Shown piece by piece: positions 60,425-64,000 of a stretch of 64,000 nucleotides of DNA; the first letter of the stretch is position 1; the number at the start of each line of letters is the position of its first letter. Under the pieces are notes generated by a model. That model was not told the origin of the DNA and made no database searches. It saw only the letters and a list, made by a program, of their open reading frames with translations. Made by a program: the position numbers and the translations under genes. Source of the DNA: Pseudomonas sp. TH41 (lineage in GTDB: Bacteria > Pseudomonadota > Gammaproteobacteria > Pseudomonadales > Pseudomonadaceae); NCBI RefSeq assembly GCF_016650695.1, contig NZ_JAEKFH010000006.1, forward strand, positions 310,001-374,000, written 5' to 3'.

Positions 60425-61723
60425 TCATGGGTGGGCAGCGGTGCGGCGGCTCAACGCGACCGTGGGCCGCTCCCGGTCACTGGCGCCGGGCTTGAGGAAA
60501 ATCGTCAGCACCACCGAAAGCATCAGCGCACCGCTCATCAACAGGTACGACGCGCCGGGTGAACCGGTGGAGCTATTCAGGTAGCCGACCAGATAAGAAC
60601 CGCCGAACGATCCCAGCGCGCCCATGCTGTTGATCAGCGCCATGGCGCCACCCGCCACGTTGGCCGGCAGGATTTCCGGGACGATGGCGAAAAACGGCCC
60701 GTAAGGCGCATACATGCAGGCGCCGGCAATCACCAGCAGGGTGTAGGACCACCAGAAATGTTCGGCGCCCAGCGCGTAGGAACCGTAGAAGGCAATCGAA
60801 GCGATCAACAGCGGCGGCCAGACAAAGCGTTTGCGCTTTTGCAATTTATCCGAGCCCCAGGACACCAGCAGCATCCCGATCACCGCCGCCAGATACGGCA
60901 ACGCCGAGAGCCAGCCGGCTTCGATCATGTCCATCTGCGCGCCGGCCTTGAGGATCGACGGCAGCCACAACACAAAACCGTAGACGCCAATGCTCCAGCA
61001 GAAAAACTGCAGGGCCAGGATGATCACCTTGGGCGAGCGGAAGGCTTCGGCGTAGTTCTTAACCGCTTTGATGCCGACCTGTTCGGCGGCCAGGGCGCTT
61101 TCCAGGTCCTGCTTTTCCTGGTCGCTGAGCCATTTGGCCTGGGCCGGACGTTCATCTGCCAGACGCCACCAGATAAACGCCCAGAGCACCGCGGGCAAGC
61201 CTTCGACAATGAACATCCAGCGCCAGCTGAAATGCTGCACCAGATAACCCGACACCACCGACATCCACAGCATGGTTACCGGGTTGCCGAGGATCAAAAA
61301 GGTGTTGGCACGTGAGCGTTCGGCGCGGGTGAACCAGTGGCACAAGTACACCAGCATTGCCGGCATCACGGCGGCTTCGACCACGCCGAGCATGAACCGG
61401 ATGACGACCAGCCAGTAGGCGTTGGAGACGATCCCGGTCAAGGTGGCCAGGCCGCCCCAGAGGATCAGGCTGACGAAAATCAGCTTCTTCACGCTGTGCT
61501 TTTGCGCGTAGATCGCCCCCGGCACCTGGAAGAAAAAGTAACCGAGGAAGAACAGCGCGCCGAGCATCGACGACAGGCCTGGGGTGATCATCAGGTCTGC
61601 CGCCATGCCAGAGGCCGCGGCAAATCCGTAGTTGGCGCGGTCCAGATACGCCAGGCTGTAGGTGATGAACACGATGGGCATGATGTACCACCAGCGGCGG
61701 GCGGCGAGCGTTGCGGTTTTCAT
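60425..61723 (-). CDS. kguT: 2-ketogluconate transporter
   Basis: The 432-residue MFS permease has twelve hydrophobic segments and the ACS-type FITYSLAYLDRANYGFAAA and GVVEAAVMPAMLVYLCHWFT. Its place between kguK and kguD on the minus strand identifies it as the 2-ketogluconate carrier. Site CAGGAGCATCAAC precedes the ATG. A REPIN lies between kguK and kguT. Confidence 0.93.
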   Translation of the reverse strand: MKTATLAARRWWYIMPIVFITYSLAYLDRANYGFAAASGMAADLMITPGLSSMLGALFFLGYFFFQVPGAIYAQKHSVKKLIFVSLILWGGLATLTGIVSNAYWLVVIRFMLGVVEAAVMPAMLVYLCHWFTRAERSRANTFLILGNPVTMLWMSVVSGYLVQHFSWRWMFIVEGLPAVLWAFIWWRLADERPAQAKWLSDQEKQDLESALAAEQVGIKAVKNYAEAFRSPKVIILALQFFCWSIGVYGFVLWLPSILKAGAQMDMIEAGWLSALPYLAAVIGMLLVSWGSDKLQKRKRFVWPPLLIASIAFYGSYALGAEHFWWSYTLLVIAGACMYAPYGPFFAIVPEILPANVAGGAMALINSMGALGSFGGSYLVGYLNSSTGSPGASYLLMSGALMLSVVLTIFLKPGASDRERPTVALSRRTAAHP

Positions 61724-61795
61724 GTTGATGCTCCTGAGCTTGTTGTTTTTGTCGCAGCAGGTAACGGGCTAAAAATCTTTAGTGACCGGGCGGGC

Positions 61796-61863
61796 CCCAT
61801 CGCGAGCAAGCTCGCTCCTACAGGTAATGCGCAAATCCTGTGGGAGCGAGCTTGCTCGCGAAG
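61796..61863. repeat. REPIN overlapping the 3' end of kguK
   Basis: CATCGCGAGCAAGCTCGCTC and the inverted unit TGTGGGAGCGAGCTTGCTCG, with about 14 bases between. The right arm is translated as the C-terminus of KguK and the left arm supplies its TAG stop. Confidence 0.88.
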
Positions 61864-62804
61864 GCGGCCTCAAATTCGACGATCATTTCAGCTCGGGTAG
61901 GCAACCCTTCCATATCCCCACGGCTCTGCACCGCCCGGCTGCCAATCCAGTTGGCGCGCTTCACGGCGTCGGCAAAGCTGTGGTTTTCCAGGAGGGCGCT
62001 GATCATGCCGACCGCAAATCCATCACCGGCCCCGACGGTGTCGACCACCGTTTCCACCGGCACACCGGCGACAAAACCGGCATCCAGATGCGTGCGGTAG
62101 TAAGCGCCGTGCGGGCCCAGCTTGATCGCCACGGCCTCGGCACCCCGATCGAGGTAAAACGCCGCGATGTCGGCCGGGTCTTCAAAACCGGTCAGCAAGC
62201 GACCTTCACTCAAACCCGGCAGCACCCAGTGGGCGAGGGCGGCCAGGCGGTTGATCTCGGTAATCATTTGTTGCTCGCTGGCCCACAGGCTCGGGCGCAG
62301 GTTTGGATCGAATGACACGCTGCGCCCGGCATCGCGCATGCGGGTCATCAGTTCGAACGACATCTGCCGCGCAGTTTCAGAGAGCGCCGGGGGAATGCCG
62401 GTGGCGTGCAGGTGTCGGGCGTTGAGCAATTCGGGAACGATGGAATGCGCCGACAGATGACTCGCCGCCGAACCGCGCCGGAAGTATTCGACGACAGGGT
62501 CGCTGCCATCGTCGGTGCGGGACTTGAGCTGAAAACCGGTGGGATGCGCAGTGTCGATATCGACGTGGCGGCAATCCAGGCCTTCCTTCTCCAGGGTGTC
62601 GATCACGAAGCGACCCAGCGAATCGGCGCCGACCCGACTCAGCCATGCAACCTTGAACCCCAGCCGCGACAAGCCGATGGCGACGTTGCTGTCCGCCCCG
62701 GCAATGCGTTTGTGGAAAGCGCGGATGTCGGCCAGATTGCCGGTCTGCTCCGCAACGAACATCGCCATGGTTTCGCCGAACGACAGAATATCGATCTCAG
62801 ACAT
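61818..62804 (-). CDS. kguK: 2-ketogluconate kinase, with REP-encoded C-terminus
   Basis: The 328-residue PfkB-type sugar kinase phosphorylates 2-ketogluconate. N-terminal ILSFGETMAMF and GADSNVAIGLSRLG bind sugar, and DTVGAGDGFAVGM (near residue 258) holds the catalytic Asp. ATG 62804 overlaps the kguE stop by eight bases. The last residues, FASKLAPTGFAHYL, are encoded by the REPIN at 61796-61863, so the original C-terminus has been replaced or extended. The PfkB core is complete, so activity is likely kept. Confidence 0.93.
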   Translation of the reverse strand: MSEIDILSFGETMAMFVAEQTGNLADIRAFHKRIAGADSNVAIGLSRLGFKVAWLSRVGADSLGRFVIDTLEKEGLDCRHVDIDTAHPTGFQLKSRTDDGSDPVVEYFRRGSAASHLSAHSIVPELLNARHLHATGIPPALSETARQMSFELMTRMRDAGRSVSFDPNLRPSLWASEQQMITEINRLAALAHWVLPGLSEGRLLTGFEDPADIAAFYLDRGAEAVAIKLGPHGAYYRTHLDAGFVAGVPVETVVDTVGAGDGFAVGMISALLENHSFADAVKRANWIGSRAVQSRGDMEGLPTRAEMIVEFEAAFASKLAPTGFAHYL

Positions 62805-63579
62805 GAGCGCTCTCCAGTCGCGATTGGCCCAAATGGGCGAGGGCGGTGACATGTTCGGTGGTCAGTTGCACCAGGTCGTCGCCCTGCAACGGATACTCCG
62901 CTGCCCGCATAACGCTTTGGGCCATGTGCCGCAGCAGGTGTTCCCACTGATACAGGTCGCTGGCGCCTGGCGGGATCGCGACCAGTTTGCCATCGGCGCG
63001 GCGCGTCACCGCTTTGCAGTGCACGTAGCCGACGTGGCGTCCAAGCAATCGCGCAGCGCTGGCAGGCGCCTGGTCCTGCCAGTGCCAATTGCCGATATCA
63101 AAAGTCATCTTGATCGGCAGACTGTGCTGCTCGACTTCATCGAAAAAGCGCTGGAAGGGTTCGATACGGCCACCCTGCAGGGTCTGGTCGTTCTCTACCA
63201 ACAACTGCACGGCGCTCTGCGCGAGTGTGCGGGTCAAGGCCAGAAGGTCACTGTTGTCGGTGAAGTAACCCAGCGAGACCTTCAGCCATTTGGCGCCGAA
63301 CGCCTGGGCGCGTTGCAGCGCGATGATCAGGTCAGGATTGGGTTTCGACTGGCCGGCCAACCACAACTCCATCGGCGAGGAATACACGCTTTCAAGGCCC
63401 CGGGCCTGAGCGGCATCGGCCAGTTGAGCGGGGTCTTCGACGGTCAGCAATTCTTCACGCCACTCAATGCGCGTGGCGCCGGCGGCGGCCAGAATGTCGA
63501 TGAAACTGCCCTGGCCGCGCTGGCGCACAAGGTCTGCGCCGTAGCTGGACAGGCTGATGGAGACGGCGGGTTTATTCAT
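62797..63579 (-). CDS. kguE: Sugar phosphate isomerase/epimerase-like protein
   Basis: The 260-residue TIM-barrel protein belongs to the xylose-isomerase-like AP-endonuclease-2 group. Metal residues are likely Glu in LLVENDQTLQGG, Asp in MTFDIGNWHW, His in VGYVHCKAV and Glu in AAEYPLQGDD. In Pseudomonas kguE opens the 2-ketogluconate operon; its exact reaction is not well fixed. A PtxS operator lies between 63593 and 63606, just upstream of the GAGGTATACAACA ribosome site. Confidence 0.92.
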   Translation of the reverse strand: MNKPAVSISLSSYGADLVRQRGQGSFIDILAAAGATRIEWREELLTVEDPAQLADAAQARGLESVYSSPMELWLAGQSKPNPDLIIALQRAQAFGAKWLKVSLGYFTDNSDLLALTRTLAQSAVQLLVENDQTLQGGRIEPFQRFFDEVEQHSLPIKMTFDIGNWHWQDQAPASAARLLGRHVGYVHCKAVTRRADGKLVAIPPGASDLYQWEHLLRHMAQSVMRAAEYPLQGDDLVQLTTEHVTALAHLGQSRLESAHV

Positions 63580-63592
63580 TGTTGTATACCTC

Positions 63593-63606
63593 TGAAACCG
63601 GTTTCA
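63593..63606. promoter_or_regulatory. PtxS operator
   Basis: TGAAACCGGTTTCA is a perfect 14-bp palindrome identical to the known PtxS target. It lies 14 bases upstream of kguE. PtxS bound here represses the kgu operon until 2-ketogluconate releases it. Confidence 0.92.
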
Positions 63607-63653
63607 TTTTTGTTCAAAAAAATATCGAATTTAATTTTTGTAGTGTTTTTTCG

Positions 63654-63736
63654 GGCCCCATCGCGAGCAGGCTCGCTCCCACATTGGATTTGCGAACACA
63701 GGCCCACTGTGGGAGCGAGCCTGCTCGCGATGGGGC
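63654..63736. repeat. REPIN between ptxS and kguE
   Basis: GGGCCCCATCGCGAGCAGGC... and inverse, ending eight bases from the ptxS stop. It separates ptxS from the kgu promoter. Confidence 0.9.
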
Positions 63737-63744
63737 CAGTCCAG

Positions 63745-64000
63745 TCACCGAGAACTTCCAAGTGTGGATCCCCGCACAATCAACCGCGCCGAAAAATCCA
63801 GGGTCCGCACCGGTCCGTCATCCCCGCGCAATCGCTTGAGCAAACACTCAAACGCACTCGCGCCAATCTCGGTGGTCGGTTGGGCGAGGGCGGTGATGCC
63901 GCTGCCCACCAGCGGATACCAGTCCAGGTCATCGAGAGCGATCAGGCCCACGTCCTCAAACAGGTTGCACTTGAGTTCACGCAATGAATGGGTGCTGGCC
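63745..64000 (-). CDS. ptxS: LacI-family regulator PtxS, 3' part (cut by window edge)
   Basis: About 85 C-terminal residues of a LacI/GalR protein: CNLFEDVGLIALDDLDWYPL, GSGITALAQPTTEIGASAFE and LIVRGSTLGSSR. These match the end of the ligand-binding domain. Identity as PtxS follows from position upstream of kguE and from the PtxS palindrome. The DNA-binding part lies outside the window. Confidence 0.9.
   Translation of the reverse strand, partial: ASTHSLRELKCNLFEDVGLIALDDLDWYPLVGSGITALAQPTTEIGASAFECLLKRLRGDDGPVRTLDFSARLIVRGSTLGSSR

Noticed and set aside
21425..63736. CRISPR arrays formed by the many short repeats
   Set aside because: The repeats are palindromic REP pairs scattered in intergenic gaps, not regularly spaced direct repeats with unique spacers, and no cas gene is present.

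Overview
The window looks like a chromosome segment of a fluorescent-group Pseudomonas. The evidence is the content and order of its core genes (kguE-kguK-kguT-kguD next to ptxS, galU, gor, ahpC/ahpF, modABC, an MvaT/MvaU-type H-NS regulator, hpd, and a DUF6124 protein) and at least sixteen Pseudomonas-type REP/REPIN palindromes. All names rest on reading translated sequence and motifs; no database search was run.

Region 1 (1-12.3 kb, all on the + strand) is a meta-cleavage operon for a carboxylated aromatic compound, cut by the left edge of the window. Its lower pathway has a 2-oxopent-4-enoate hydratase, an acylating acetaldehyde dehydrogenase, a 4-hydroxy-2-oxovalerate aldolase, a 4-oxalocrotonate decarboxylase and a ring-fission-product hydrolase. 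Its upper pathway has a two-subunit Rieske dioxygenase, a Rieske ferredoxin, a plant-type [2Fe-2S]/FAD reductase, a BenD/CmtB-like dihydrodiol dehydrogenase, a type I extradiol dioxygenase and an amidohydrolase resembling 2-amino-3-carboxymuconate semialdehyde decarboxylase (ACMSD). An EamA/DMT transporter and a degraded TRAP permease lie inside the operon. The set suggests that the carboxyl group is kept until after ring cleavage, as in p-cumate breakdown. Products would be pyruvate and acetyl-CoA. The substrate is not shown by the sequence.

Region 2 (12.3-15.6 kb) holds a chemoreceptor gene split by one in-frame TAG, then a stretch resembling a tRNA 3' end, a terminator hairpin and the C-terminal remnant of a tyrosine recombinase. 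This looks like the right end of an integrated island. No REP element was seen before 21.4 kb, in line with a later arrival of at least the first 15 kb.

Region 3 (15.6-24.7 kb) has an intact dCache-type chemoreceptor, a SRAP abasic-site protein, a metallophosphoesterase, a topoisomerase IB and many small Pseudomonas-type genes of unknown function, mostly on the minus strand and several followed by A-tract/GC hairpins.

Region 4 (24.7-34.2 kb) has modABC behind a ModE-type operator, a nitronate monooxygenase, a GyrI-like protein and an alkylation-repair group (a 2OG-Fe(II) oxygenase, alkB and an ada that lacks most zinc ligands), followed by small envelope and unknown genes.

Region 5 (34.4-46.9 kb) has galU, gor, a divergent KfrA-like/tyrosine recombinase pair, ahpC and ahpF, gloA, an MvaU-like regulator, a CSS-motif EAL phosphodiesterase and hpd.

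Region 6 (46.9-64 kb) has rarD, an aldo/keto reductase, a probable glycerate/sugar-acid module (MFS transporter, cdaR, glycerate kinase), a DUF6124 gene with a structured upstream region, an autotransporter, a truncated LuxR-type gene, an aminotransferase and the 2-ketogluconate operon with its PtxS operator and the 3' part of ptxS. REPINs sit in most gaps here and have altered the ends of gloA and kguK.
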